Assembly: GCF_002980575.1 (NCBI RefSeq)
Contig: NZ_PVBS01000002.1
Location: 744,001 to 808,000 of the forward strand
DNA: 64,000 bases
Source of the DNA: Sphingobacterium gobiense
GTDB lineage: Bacteria > Bacteroidota > Bacteroidia > Sphingobacteriales > Sphingobacteriaceae
Reading direction: 5' to 3'
Shown one piece after another: positions 26,441 through 35,795 of the stretch (its first letter is position 1; each line of letters opens with the position of its first letter). Below the pieces are notes generated by a model. The model had not been told where the DNA came from. It was given only the letters and a program-made list of their open reading frames with translations, and searched no databases. The translations under genes and the position numbers were made by a program.

Positions 26441-27955
26441 ATGATGAAGAAGATATTATATTTAGCATTTAGTTTACTTTTGTGGTCGTCCTGTGATATG
26501 GATTTAAACCAACAACCTATATCGGACGCCTCGTCTGAAACCTATTTTCAGACAGTAGATGATTTTAATCAGGGGTTAAATGCCGTGTACAGTTCGTTGA
26601 GAGGCTATCCAGACCGATTGATGAGCTTAGCAGAGACCCGTTCAGACAACCTGCATGCGATTTCTGACGGAGGAGTGCGTGATTGGGAAGGTATTAACAG
26701 TTTTCATCGAACTATCGCAAGCAACCCTTATGTGGAAGAAGCTTGGGAGACAAATTTCAACGGTATTTTCAGGGCGAATAATTATCTGGAACAATTAGCA
26801 CAAAAAGGAGAATCCGTTATCTTAGATGAGGAAGTACGTCGCCGCATGGAAGGACAGGTGCGGTTTTTACGTGCATTTTATTATTTTGACTTGATTCGTT
26901 ATTTCGGAAGGGTACCACTGATAGATAGGGTGGTCGATGCAACTGAGGCGAAAGCTATTCCCCGTAGTCCAGTCAGTGAAGTGTATAACTTGATCATTGA
27001 AGATTTGAATATGGCTATAAGTTATTTGCCCGCTCCGAGTGAATATGCTGTTCAAGATAAGGGAAGAGCAAATAGATATAGTGCGAAAATGTTGCTCGGA
27101 TTAGTTTATATGACACGTTCGGGGCCAGATTTGGGAGTTGAAGGTGCAGGTTTAAATACGAACGAATGGGACAAAGCAGTTGAGCAATTTAACGATATCA
27201 TAGCAAGTCATGAGTTTGCGCTATTGCCTTCCTATAGTGCCATATTTGACTACGATAATGAACGTAACGAAGAGGTTATCTTCAATATTGAATACGCTAG
27301 CGGAGCGAATCCCATTGTAGGTTCGACGTTCCCTTGGGTGCTCGTTCCTGATATTTGGTTTGTTGAGGTTTTAGGTCTCCCGACACAGGGAGGATTAACC
27401 ATACGGCCGGTAGCAACGGACTTGCTGAGAGCCTACGAAACCACAGACGTCCGTAGATCCTTTAGCATTCAGGAGGGGTATAGCTATGGAAGTGTGGTGG
27501 AAACCCGTTCCTTTATTAAAAAATTTGTGGATATCACAAAAGTGCCAACGACAAGCAGGTTTGACTGGCCGATCAACTATATCGTATACCGTTATACAGA
27601 CTTGTTGCTGTTAAAAGCAGAATGCGTGCTTAACGGGGCGCCGGGCTCCATGGATACCGATGTGGATGGCGTGGTCAATGCGGTTCGTGAACGTGCCGGG
27701 CTGACAACACCGTTAACGGGCGTCACTAAAGCGCAACTGTTGGAAGAGCGTCGTCGCGAATTTATTGGAGAGGGAACCCGTTGGTTTGATCTTATCCGTT
27801 CGGGAACAGTAGAAGCGACTATGCAGGCATGGATTGAAACGGAGGATACGGGAGGGCAGATGCGGGATTTCCAGATGGACTATGTGTTATATCCCGTTCC
27901 GCAATCAGAAATGAATACAGCTCCGGGATTATACGACCAGAACCCGGGTTATTGA
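26441..27955 (+). CDS. SusD/RagB-type glycan-binding lipoprotein
   Basis: Surface lipoprotein of 504 residues that captures oligosaccharides for the SusC partner. Lipobox LLWSSC with Cys18, then the SusD opening DLNQQPISDASSETYFQTVDDFNQGLNAVYSSL, the TPR-bearing region (GQVRFLRAFYYFDLIRYFGRVPL), and the C-terminal IGEGTRWFDLIRSGT and DYVLYPVPQSEMNTAPGLYDQNPGY, all typical. The start is 2 bp after susC. A strong hairpin at 27976 follows the stop codon and probably ends or attenuates the transcript. Confidence 0.95.
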   Translation: MMKKILYLAFSLLLWSSCDMDLNQQPISDASSETYFQTVDDFNQGLNAVYSSLRGYPDRLMSLAETRSDNLHAISDGGVRDWEGINSFHRTIASNPYVEEAWETNFNGIFRANNYLEQLAQKGESVILDEEVRRRMEGQVRFLRAFYYFDLIRYFGRVPLIDRVVDATEAKAIPRSPVSEVYNLIIEDLNMAISYLPAPSEYAVQDKGRANRYSAKMLLGLVYMTRSGPDLGVEGAGLNTNEWDKAVEQFNDIIASHEFALLPSYSAIFDYDNERNEEVIFNIEYASGANPIVGSTFPWVLVPDIWFVEVLGLPTQGGLTIRPVATDLLRAYETTDVRRSFSIQEGYSYGSVVETRSFIKKFVDITKVPTTSRFDWPINYIVYRYTDLLLLKAECVLNGAPGSMDTDVDGVVNAVRERAGLTTPLTGVTKAQLLEERRREFIGEGTRWFDLIRSGTVEATMQAWIETEDTGGQMRDFQMDYVLYPVPQSEMNTAPGLYDQNPGY

Positions 27956-27975
27956 GTTATTGATGGTATTGTTGT

Positions 27976-28006
27976 GAGAGCTGCTTGACCAGATTAAGCA
28001 GCTCTC
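27976..28006 (+). terminator. Strong hairpin after the first susD, terminator or attenuator
   Basis: GAGAGCTGCTT (27976-27986) pairs perfectly over 11 bp with AAGCAGCTCTC (27996-28006) around a 9-nt loop. Only two T follow, so it is a poor rho-independent terminator; it may instead protect the susCD mRNA 3' end or reduce read-through into GH105. Confidence 0.65.
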
Positions 28007-28027
28007 TTACATTGTATCCTTCTACCA

Positions 28028-28073
28028 CAGGATACGGCATGATAGCTTTATACAAGGCATTCTGTATCTTGCA
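28028..28073 (+). promoter_or_regulatory. Candidate promoter of the second GH105 gene
   Basis: ACAGGATACGGCATGATAGC begins at 28028, and TATCTTGC lies at 28066-28073, 38 nt on. The box is 37 nt before the chosen GH105 start at 28111 and lies inside the upstream extension of the open frame, which argues against a start at 27985. Confidence 0.55.
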
Positions 28074-28110
28074 AGCGACAACTCTTTATAAACGAATATG
28101 TATAAAAAAT

Positions 28111-29517
28111 ATGAGAAGATCGTATTTATCAATGGGAATCCTATCCGTGTTGGGATTAATGTCATGTCAAGAGACGGCAACTCATGAGACGAAGGTAACC
28201 GATTCCAATACGCCGCTGCATTTGCTAGCTCCAGAATATACAACACCCTATAAAATGTGGACAGCAGCGGAAATCAAGCAACACCTGGACCGCATATTCG
28301 TTTATCTGGATGAAGAGACACCTACTCGTGTACGGGATACCGCATCGGGCAAAGAAATCACGGACTACATGCAGTTAAATGAACACAGCCTATTGGAAAA
28401 TGGTGATTTCCGTCTGGCGAGCTACGAATGGGGAGTGACATACACCGGAATGCTGGAGGCAGCAGTAGCCACGGCCGATTCTAAATACCGGGAATATGTT
28501 GCGAAACGCTTTAATTTTCTGTCAGAAGTGGCACCGCATTTTTTACGTTTGCATAAAGAACACAACGTCGTGGATAGACAAATAAGGCAGGTGATATTAC
28601 CTGGTTCACTGGACGATGCAGGCGCAATGTGCGCTGCCATGATTAAATTTAGTCGTATAGCTTCCGACGCAGATTACGGACATATGATCGACAATTACAT
28701 GGATTTTATCGAGAATAAAGAACACCGTTTGGCAGATGGGACTTTCGCGCGTATGCGGCCGCAGGCGAACAGTCTGTGGCTTGACGATATGTACATGGGC
28801 ATTCCTGCTCTTGCACAAATGGGGGAATATACTGGCGAGAAGCGTTACTTTGATGAGGCTTTGCGTCAGATAAAGCAGTTTACGCAGCGGATGTTTGTGC
28901 CGGATAAAGGATTATATATGCATGGTTGGATCGAAAGTGCAGACAGCCATCCGGCTTTCCATTGGGCGAGAGCCAACGGATGGGCATTGCTTACGTTAAC
29001 CGAAGTGCTTGATGTCCTACCTCAGGATCATCCCGAACGGGCGGATATCCTTAGCATTTATCAAGCACACGTTAAAGGTATAGCGTCTTATCAGTCGGGT
29101 ACAGGGTTCTGGCATCAGTTGTTGGATCGCAGCGATTCCTATTTAGAGACGTCGGCTACAGCAATCTATGTCTATTGTATTGCACGCGGGATTAATAACG
29201 GCTGGTTAGACGCCATTTCTTATGGGCCAGTAGCCCAACTAGGTTGGAGTGCCGTGTCAACTCAAATCAACGAGCATGGACAGGTGGAAGGGACTTGTGT
29301 AGGTACAGGGATGGCTTTCGATCCTGCCTATTATTATCATCGTCCGGTCAATGCATATGCTGCTCATGGATATGGACCGACACTTCTAGCAGGAGCAGAA
29401 ATGATTACTTTGATAAAAAAATTCTATCCGAAGATAAACGACAGTGCTATTCAATACTATAAGAAGGACCCCCAAACGGATGCGGCAATTTTTGGGGTAG
29501 ATGGACAAACGTATTAA
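28111..29517 (+). CDS. GH105 family hydrolase (second), lipoprotein
   Basis: Predicted unsaturated glucuronyl/galacturonyl hydrolase. From the ATG at 28111 the protein is 468 residues with a lipobox (GILSVLGLMSC). The (alpha/alpha)6 fold shows WLDDMYMGIPALAQMG with the likely catalytic Asp, HWARANGWALLTLTEVLDVLP, LETSATAIYVYCIARGI, and a long C-terminal segment GTCVGTGMAFDPAYYYHRP that the first GH105 lacks. It differs from the other two GH105 proteins of the window, so it may accept branched or longer oligosaccharides. The open frame extends to 27985 via a TTG, but that part covers the hairpin and promoter. Single-gene unit between its own promoter and the terminator at 29543. Confidence 0.85.
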   Translation: MRRSYLSMGILSVLGLMSCQETATHETKVTDSNTPLHLLAPEYTTPYKMWTAAEIKQHLDRIFVYLDEETPTRVRDTASGKEITDYMQLNEHSLLENGDFRLASYEWGVTYTGMLEAAVATADSKYREYVAKRFNFLSEVAPHFLRLHKEHNVVDRQIRQVILPGSLDDAGAMCAAMIKFSRIASDADYGHMIDNYMDFIENKEHRLADGTFARMRPQANSLWLDDMYMGIPALAQMGEYTGEKRYFDEALRQIKQFTQRMFVPDKGLYMHGWIESADSHPAFHWARANGWALLTLTEVLDVLPQDHPERADILSIYQAHVKGIASYQSGTGFWHQLLDRSDSYLETSATAIYVYCIARGINNGWLDAISYGPVAQLGWSAVSTQINEHGQVEGTCVGTGMAFDPAYYYHRPVNAYAAHGYGPTLLAGAEMITLIKKFYPKINDSAIQYYKKDPQTDAAIFGVDGQTY

Positions 29518-29542
29518 AAAGTTTACATTTTTTTATATTTAA

Positions 29543-29575
29543 CGGGCTGTTCTCTAGTGAGCAGCCTGTTTTTTT
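29543..29575 (+). terminator. Intrinsic terminator after the second GH105
   Basis: CGGGCTGTTC (29543-29552) pairs with GAGCAGCCTG (29559-29568), with two G-T pairs, followed by seven T. It closes the RG-I region. Confidence 0.85.
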
Positions 29576-29585
29576 ATGACGCAGA

Positions 29586-29631
29586 ACAGGACACTCCATG
29601 ATGCATCGCTTTGGGGAATGGTTTATATTTA
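29586..29631 (+). promoter_or_regulatory. Candidate promoter of HTCS2 (CAGGA element)
   Basis: ACAGGACACTCCATGATGC begins at 29586; TATATTTA lies at 29624-29631, 38 nt on. Presence here is what links the second locus to the control of the first. Confidence 0.5.
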
Positions 29632-29694
29632 AAAGTCGTAAACCAGAGTGACAGTGTGGAGGGAAATCATTTATGACGCCATAAACCAATATAA

Positions 29695-32600
29695 ATGAGT
29701 AACAAAAACAGAAAATTTGTAGGCGTAATGATGTTGATTTTACTGGTCAACATGTTTCACGGGGTGTCACAGCCACGGGAGCCCAGGTTCAAGACGTATT
29801 CTACAGAAAGTGGTTTATCTCACAACGGTGTCGCGTGTATTATAGAAGATGCCGAAGGTTTTATATGGTTCGGCACTTGGGATGGGTTGAACAGATACGA
29901 TGGGGATGATTTTGTTGTCTATAAATCGCAGCCCGGAGACCGTTCTACTTTGAAAAATAATAAGATAAGAGATATCGTTGAAGGTAAGCGCGGGTATTTA
30001 TGGATAAGAACATTCGATAAGAAAGTCTATCGATTTGACAAGCGGAAAGAAGAATTCTTGCCGATAATCACAACGGATAAAGGAGAGAGTTTGGAGCATC
30101 TATTCATCGCCGAAATCATTCCTGCGGCCAATGGAGATGTTTGGTTAACCACGGAGGAGAAGGGTATTATATGTGTTTCAGCATCGGACAACGGAACCCT
30201 CCATATTGTGAACTACGGAACAGAAACCCCGTACTTAGGCGATAATGTCAATTTTGTTTTTGAAGACAATCAGCAACGGGTGTGGTTTGGTACGACAGAC
30301 AGTTTATTATGCCTGATCAAAGAAAAAAATACCTACGTTCCTCATTTGGCCGCCGCTACGCCGTCCTATGGAGGTACGCTGAACTTCACCAAAGCGGTTA
30401 CGGATAAAGAGGGGAGATTATTTTTTGCAACGTCAGATGGTATTGTCGTGCAATACGAGTCTACATCCAAAACTTTTTCGCAAAAAAGGATATTGAAAGG
30501 CGCTGTCTTAGATATGCTAATTTCCAAAACAGGCAAACTCTATCTAACCGCGGAAAAGCAAGGATTAACCGTTTATGATTATCAGAACGGGATCTGCAAG
30601 CAATATACAAACGATTATGCCACCTATTTATCTATGTATGAAGACCGAAGTGGAAACCTATGGCTAGAGCCGGAACGCGATGGTGTGGTTTTGTATGAAC
30701 CGGCAAGCAATATGTTTCGCCCCTTTGTACATAAAAAAGACCATAACTTACCTTTTATGCCTAGAGGGACCTTCGAGAATGACGGTAGTTTTAAGGTTTT
30801 TGAGGATGTTAACAATGTCGTGTGGGTTTGCATGAAGTGGGGCGGATTTGGTTACTACGACAGGAACAAAAACGACCTATCTTATTTTTATAATCATCCA
30901 GATGATAAGAGTCGTTTATTTTCCAATAATCTTGTCGCTGCGTATTCTGATAAAAAAGGTGTTTTGTGGTTTTGTACAAGAAACGGAGGTGTGCATAAAG
31001 CTACTTTTTTTTCTGATAATTTTAAACATCGACGACTCGTCGATACCGCCCCGGGGCGATTTGATAATGAAATCAGAGCATTACTTCGGGATTCTGACGG
31101 AAAGGTTTGGCTGACCAATAAACATGGAGACATCTATTTTCACAAAAACGACAACCTAAAACGGCTGGAAAATGATCAAATTCCGGGAAGTATCTACTGT
31201 ATAACAGAAGATCGGCACAAAAATATCTGGATTGGAACGAAAGGCTATGGACTAGTAAAACTGATGCCTGAAAACGAACAACGAACCAGGTACCGGGCAA
31301 TACGGTATGAAAACGATCCTAACGATATCACAAGTTTGAGCAGTAATCAAATTTATAGTATTACAGAGGATGATAAAGGCCGATTGTGGGTCGGTACGTT
31401 CCAGAAAGGACTGAACCTACTCGTTGAGGAAAGCGGAAAGGTCCGTTTTAAAAACGTGCACAATTCTTTTAAAAACTATCCCAAACGAACATTTAATGTC
31501 ATACGACACAGTCTCCAAGGACCGGATAACCGAATATGGTTAGGAACGACTGATGGGCTTCTTCGCTTTGATCCTGACGAAAATCCCGATGACATGAAGT
31601 TCATCCCCACTGTAAAAGTAGCCGGTGATAAACATAGTCTCGGAAATAATGATATTATGTATCTTTTTCGGTCGAAAAGCCAGGAAATATGGATTGGTAC
31701 GTTTGGGGGAGGGTTGAATAAAGTAAAGAATAAGACTGATCAGTTTGAAACGGACCTTAAATTTATCGCGTTTACCAAGGAGCAAGGTCTACCCAATGAT
31801 ATCATATTGAGCATCACGGAGGAAAGTAACGGTAATCTCTGGATGACCACGGAGAACGGCATTGCTATGTTGGATGTAAGAACACAAGAATTCAGGAATT
31901 ATAGCACGTACAACGGCTTGCCGAGAGCAGATTTCTCTGAAGCGGCGTGCCTTCAATTGCCTAATGGAGAGATTTTTTTCGGATGTATGGATGGTTATAT
32001 TTCTTTCTATCCGGATAAGATCGTGAACGAAAAGTTTCCCGGAAACATGGTCTTTACGGGTATGCAAATCTATAATAAGGATATTGATATTACGGATCCG
32101 AAATCGCCACTTAAGACGTCCGTGAACTACGCAGATGAAATTGTGTTGAATTATGATCAGGATGTCATCACTATAGCGTACACGGTGTTAGACTACAGGT
32201 TCCCTGATGATATATCCTATGCCTATATATTGGAAGGGTATGACAAAGAATGGCACAACGTAAAAAATCAAAAACAAGCAACTTATACCAAAATACCTCC
32301 CGGACGTTACACGTTTCGGGTCAAAACGGCGAACAGCGGATATTTCGAGAATGTGCCGGAGAAAAGTATTTCTATTATAGTAAACAAACCGTGGTGGCTG
32401 AGCAATTGGGCAATCCTCTGTTATGTTATTTTGGCTATCTGTGCATTGGAAATAGCCAGAAGGATTATTTTCACCATGATCAAGTTGAAGCATAAAATAT
32501 CCGTGGAGAAGAAAATGACGGAACTGAAAATGCAGTTCTTTACGAATATTTCCCACGAATTGAGAACGCCGTTAACGCTTCTCGTTAATCCGCTGCTCAA

Positions 32601-34086
32601 GTTAAAACAAACCGAAACGTTATCAGAAAGAGGGGCTAAATATTTGGACGTAGCCAATAAAAATACGAATCGAATGGTTAGGTTCGTCAACCAGTTATTG
32701 GACTTTCGTAAAATACAGGCCCGAAAAGCCGAGCTCAATATAGAAAAAGTAGAGGTTGTGGCGTTCATACGGCGATTGCTAGACAACTTTGATGATCTTG
32801 TGGAGGATAAGAATATTAACCTAAAGGTGATCTCTTCAGCATCGGAGCTATATGCTTGGTGTGATAAAGATAAGATGGATATTGTGTTTTTCAATATTAT
32901 TTCCAACGCGGTTAAGTTTTCACCGAAGGATAGCGATATTCTCATTCGTATAGAAAAAAACACAGGATATCTTCTTATACAAGTTGTGGACGAAGGTGAC
33001 GGGGTTGCGGAGGATCAGCTTGATGCTATTTTCGAGCTTTATTACGAAGGAGATAATCGCCAGCATAAAACGTTTAAGGGCACAGGAATTGGTTTGGCCT
33101 TATCCAAGGATATTATGTGTTTGCATAAAGGAACGCTACGTGCAGAAAAAAATCAGCGGATCGGTATGACTTTTACAATTGCGCTACTGGATGGAAACGC
33201 TCATTTTGATCCTGCCGATTTGAAAAACCAATCTGTAGCATTTTGCGAGGATGGAATATACGCCAACAGCGGACCAAAGACTTCGGATACAGCCGTGTCC
33301 GAAGGAGCAGAAGGGTTACCTAAACTACTTTTAGTAGAAGATAATCCGGAATTAAGACGGTTTATTGCGGATGAATTTAAATCTGTGTATCATATATATG
33401 AGGCGAGCAATGGTGCGGAAGGCTATAAAACAGCTGTTGAAATGATTCCAGACGTCATTATTTCCGATGTGATGATGCCAGAGGTTAGTGGTATTGAGAT
33501 GTTAATAAAACTAAAAGACGATGCGTCAACGAGCCATATACCCCTTGTTTTATTAACGGCTAAGTCAGCCATAGAAGATCAGATACAAGGACTATCGTAC
33601 GGAGCCGATTTTTATATAACCAAGCCATTCCATATCGATTATGTTAGGTATTTATTGCGTAACCTGATGAAGAGCCGGCAGAAAATGGTTGCCGATATGC
33701 TGGAGAAACCCACTGTATTGAAACTAGAACCTGCTGAAGTGGTCATTACTTCTAAAGATGAAGCTTTTTTAAGAGACGTTATCCAGATTATCGAGAAAGG
33801 GATGTCGGATACCGCCTTCAATATTGACACAGCTGTAAACGCGATGGCAATGGGAAGAACTACATTCTACAAAAAGTTAAAAAGTTTGACGAATATGTCT
33901 CCGGTTGAATTTATTAGAGATATTAGACTAAAAAGGGCAAAGCAGCTGTTGGATACGGGTGAACTTACCATAACAGAAGTAGCCTACAAAGTGGGGTTCA
34001 ACAGTTCGGGATATTTTAGTACATGTTTTAAGGAAATGTATGAAATATCGCCATCTGATTATTTAAAAAAAACCAATAAACCATAA
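29695..34086 (+). CDS. Hybrid two-component system sensor/regulator (HTCS2)
   Basis: A 1463-residue signalling protein, about 200 residues longer than HTCS1. N-terminal hydrophobic segment to about 26; propeller blades (GFIWFGTWDGLNRYDG, NIWIGTKGYGL, GRLWVGTFQKG, EIWIGTFGGGL) to about 800; Y_Y_Y domain about 816-892; membrane span about 905-925; HisKA FFTNISHELRTPL with His954; HATPase N-box about 1062-1077 and KGTGIGLALSKD near 1128; receiver KLLLVEDNPELRRF near 1209 with Asp1258 in ISDVMMPE and Lys in ITKPFH near 1308; AraC HTH about 1365-1460 (GRTTFYKKLKSLTNMSP, VGFNSSGYFSTCFKE). All catalytic residues are intact. It stands alone between a terminator and the giant operon and is the likeliest regulator of the TCAATTTTT repeats. 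Confidence 0.95.
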   Translation: MSNKNRKFVGVMMLILLVNMFHGVSQPREPRFKTYSTESGLSHNGVACIIEDAEGFIWFGTWDGLNRYDGDDFVVYKSQPGDRSTLKNNKIRDIVEGKRGYLWIRTFDKKVYRFDKRKEEFLPIITTDKGESLEHLFIAEIIPAANGDVWLTTEEKGIICVSASDNGTLHIVNYGTETPYLGDNVNFVFEDNQQRVWFGTTDSLLCLIKEKNTYVPHLAAATPSYGGTLNFTKAVTDKEGRLFFATSDGIVVQYESTSKTFSQKRILKGAVLDMLISKTGKLYLTAEKQGLTVYDYQNGICKQYTNDYATYLSMYEDRSGNLWLEPERDGVVLYEPASNMFRPFVHKKDHNLPFMPRGTFENDGSFKVFEDVNNVVWVCMKWGGFGYYDRNKNDLSYFYNHPDDKSRLFSNNLVAAYSDKKGVLWFCTRNGGVHKATFFSDNFKHRRLVDTAPGRFDNEIRALLRDSDGKVWLTNKHGDIYFHKNDNLKRLENDQIPGSIYCITEDRHKNIWIGTKGYGLVKLMPENEQRTRYRAIRYENDPNDITSLSSNQIYSITEDDKGRLWVGTFQKGLNLLVEESGKVRFKNVHNSFKNYPKRTFNVIRHSLQGPDNRIWLGTTDGLLRFDPDENPDDMKFIPTVKVAGDKHSLGNNDIMYLFRSKSQEIWIGTFGGGLNKVKNKTDQFETDLKFIAFTKEQGLPNDIILSITEESNGNLWMTTENGIAMLDVRTQEFRNYSTYNGLPRADFSEAACLQLPNGEIFFGCMDGYISFYPDKIVNEKFPGNMVFTGMQIYNKDIDITDPKSPLKTSVNYADEIVLNYDQDVITIAYTVLDYRFPDDISYAYILEGYDKEWHNVKNQKQATYTKIPPGRYTFRVKTANSGYFENVPEKSISIIVNKPWWLSNWAILCYVILAICALEIARRIIFTMIKLKHKISVEKKMTELKMQFFTNISHELRTPLTLLVNPLLKLKQTETLSERGAKYLDVANKNTNRMVRFVNQLLDFRKIQARKAELNIEKVEVVAFIRRLLDNFDDLVEDKNINLKVISSASELYAWCDKDKMDIVFFNIISNAVKFSPKDSDILIRIEKNTGYLLIQVVDEGDGVAEDQLDAIFELYYEGDNRQHKTFKGTGIGLALSKDIMCLHKGTLRAEKNQRIGMTFTIALLDGNAHFDPADLKNQSVAFCEDGIYANSGPKTSDTAVSEGAEGLPKLLLVEDNPELRRFIADEFKSVYHIYEASNGAEGYKTAVEMIPDVIISDVMMPEVSGIEMLIKLKDDASTSHIPLVLLTAKSAIEDQIQGLSYGADFYITKPFHIDYVRYLLRNLMKSRQKMVADMLEKPTVLKLEPAEVVITSKDEAFLRDVIQIIEKGMSDTAFNIDTAVNAMAMGRTTFYKKLKSLTNMSPVEFIRDIRLKRAKQLLDTGELTITEVAYKVGFNSSGYFSTCFKEMYEISPSDYLKKTNKP

Positions 34087-34186
34087 CAAAAATGCATAAT
34101 TGATTTTGTCATAGAAGGCATTCTGCCATACAATATCGTTTTGTTTTGACCGATAATGCCTCTAAAGCGACCATAAGGAGGGTATG

Positions 34187-34249
34187 TCAATTATTAGATA
34201 AATTCTGTCAAATTTTAAAAGTAAAAAAAGCTTACTTGCTCTACATTTG
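34187..34249 (+). promoter_or_regulatory. Promoter of the 18-kb operon: 21-bp-spaced direct repeat plus -7 box
   Basis: Half-sites TCAATTATTAGA (from 34187) and TCAAATTTTAAA (from 34208) are 21 bp apart. TACATTTG (34242-34249) is a perfect TAnnTTTG box, 34 nt after the second half-site start. It leaves a leader of about 130 nt before the ATG at 34385. Two turns of spacing between direct half-sites is what AraC-type dimers use. Confidence 0.7.
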
Positions 34250-34259
34250 ACGATGTGAA

Positions 34260-34370
34260 GTAACAGATACATCGTGTTAACAGATGTAACCATTGAACAC
34301 CAAAATATAAACTTTAGACGTTTCTTTATTTGTTGTTAGCTGCAGAGGTAAACAGATGTTAAAACGTAAC
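34260..34370 (+). other. Leader region with repeated TAACAGAT motif and small hairpin
   Basis: GTAACAGATA (34260), GTTAACAGATGTAAC (34275) and GTAAACAGATGTTAA (34348) share a core. TACATC (34268-34273) can pair with GATGTA (34283-34288). The region lies downstream of the inferred -7 box, so it would be transcribed as 5' leader; function unknown. Confidence 0.35.
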
Positions 34371-34384
34371 TAATTTAAATCGAT

Positions 34385-35785
34385 ATGAAAAAGAAATTAT
34401 TAAACCTGTTAACTGGTATGATGCTATTGGGGACAGTAGTCCTAGTGTCGTCGTGTGAAAAATTACGAGAGCATTTCGATCCGGTAGAAGATGGTCCGAC
34501 TTTAGCTTTTCCTGGAGCAGAAGGCTTTGGACGTTATGCTACAGGCGCGAGAGGATATGAATCGCCGGAGATATATGTAGTTACCAACTTGAATGATAGT
34601 GGTCCCGGCTCTTTTCGCGACGCCGTGAGCCGCCCAGGACGTTTTGTGGTCTTTGCTGTTGGTGGAATCATCAACCTGCAATCACGTATAGCGGTGCCTG
34701 CCAACACGACGATTGCGGGCCAGACGGCGCCTGGAGATGGTGTCGTGTTTTACGGACGAGGCTTTTCATTCAGTGGATCGAACAATACCATTGCTCGTTA
34801 TTTGCGTATTCGGTGCGGTTGGCTAGCTGGAGCCGGACGTAACGAAGATGCGGTAGGAATAGCCAATGGTGATAATATGATTTTCGACCATTTGTCGGTT
34901 GCTTGGGGTGTCGATGAAGTATTTTCGATGAATGGAAGTGCAATCAATAACATTACGTTGCAAAATAGCATTATTGCGCAAGGCGTCCATAGACATAACC
35001 ATTCTGCCGGTGGGCTGATGGAACCAGGAGGCCCTCTCAGTATCATCCGGAATTTGTATATCAGTAATAAAACGCGTAATCCCAAAGTAAAAGGAATTAA
35101 TGAATTCGTGAATAACGTCGTGTATAATTTCGGTAACGTAGGGAATACGTATGGTCACACGGTCTCCGGAGATGGATATATCATGGGGGGATCTGCTGGC
35201 ATCTCTGAGGTAAACATTGTTAACAACTACTTTATTGCCGGACCACATACACCGTCAAAAAATACACCCTTCTCCAGAGGTACACCTACTTTCAGTCTAT
35301 ATGCGTCAGGCAATTTTTGGGATGACGATAAAGACGGTGTGCTCAATGGAAGCGCAGTTCCGCGAAATACAAATGGTTATCCAGGTGTCGAAATGGCTAA
35401 TTTTCAGCCTCATCCATATGACTACCCTTATACACCAGCAGCAATGGGTCCAAGAAAGGCATTTGATTGGGTCGTTCAGCATGTAGGCGCAAATTATCCG
35501 AAGCGTGACGAATTGGACGAATTGCTCATTGGAGAGGTTAGTTCGCTGGGAACCGAGGCAGTATATGTGTATACGGAGGCGGACGTTCCCCTAGCCAATG
35601 GCGGTCTTGGCGAGGTTAAAGGAGGGGAGGCGCCGACGGACAGTGACGGAGACGGAATTCCAGATGCATGGGAAGACGCCAATGGACTTGACAAGCATGA
35701 CCCTACCGACGCCCTGGCAGCCAACAAGAAAAAGCGGGGATACTTAAATATCGAAGTGTATATAAATAGCTTGGTAGAAGATTAG
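34385..35785 (+). CDS. Pectate lyase-like PL1 protein, lipoprotein
   Basis: Lipoprotein of 466 residues (lipobox VLVSSC, Cys24), so probably anchored to the outer membrane. The beta-helix lyase core has FPGAEGFGRYATGARGY, NLNDSGPGSFRDAVSRPGRF, GQTAPGDGV, FDHLSVAWGVDEVFS and NKTRNPKVKG, all typical of Bacteroidota PL1 pectate/pectin lyases that cut homogalacturonan by beta-elimination. A calcium-binding type-3 repeat-like tail (DSDGDGIPDAWEDANGLD) ends the protein. It is the first gene of the long operon and has a paralogue 10 bp downstream that lacks the lipid anchor. Endo-lyase at the cell surface is the likely role. Confidence 0.88.
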   Translation: MKKKLLNLLTGMMLLGTVVLVSSCEKLREHFDPVEDGPTLAFPGAEGFGRYATGARGYESPEIYVVTNLNDSGPGSFRDAVSRPGRFVVFAVGGIINLQSRIAVPANTTIAGQTAPGDGVVFYGRGFSFSGSNNTIARYLRIRCGWLAGAGRNEDAVGIANGDNMIFDHLSVAWGVDEVFSMNGSAINNITLQNSIIAQGVHRHNHSAGGLMEPGGPLSIIRNLYISNKTRNPKVKGINEFVNNVVYNFGNVGNTYGHTVSGDGYIMGGSAGISEVNIVNNYFIAGPHTPSKNTPFSRGTPTFSLYASGNFWDDDKDGVLNGSAVPRNTNGYPGVEMANFQPHPYDYPYTPAAMGPRKAFDWVVQHVGANYPKRDELDELLIGEVSSLGTEAVYVYTEADVPLANGGLGEVKGGEAPTDSDGDGIPDAWEDANGLDKHDPTDALAANKKKRGYLNIEVYINSLVED

Positions 35786-35795
35786 GCGACCGACG

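Noticed and set aside
27985..28110. Longer start for the second GH105 gene
   Set aside because: The extension uses TTG, includes part of a strong hairpin and the likely -7 box, and lacks a signal peptide. The ATG at 28111 gives a proper lipoprotein signal.
32421..32963. Minus-strand open frame (180 codons) opposite the HTCS2 kinase core
   Set aside because: The plus frame has intact histidine-kinase motifs; the antisense frame is low-complexity Ser/Leu-rich and has no motif.
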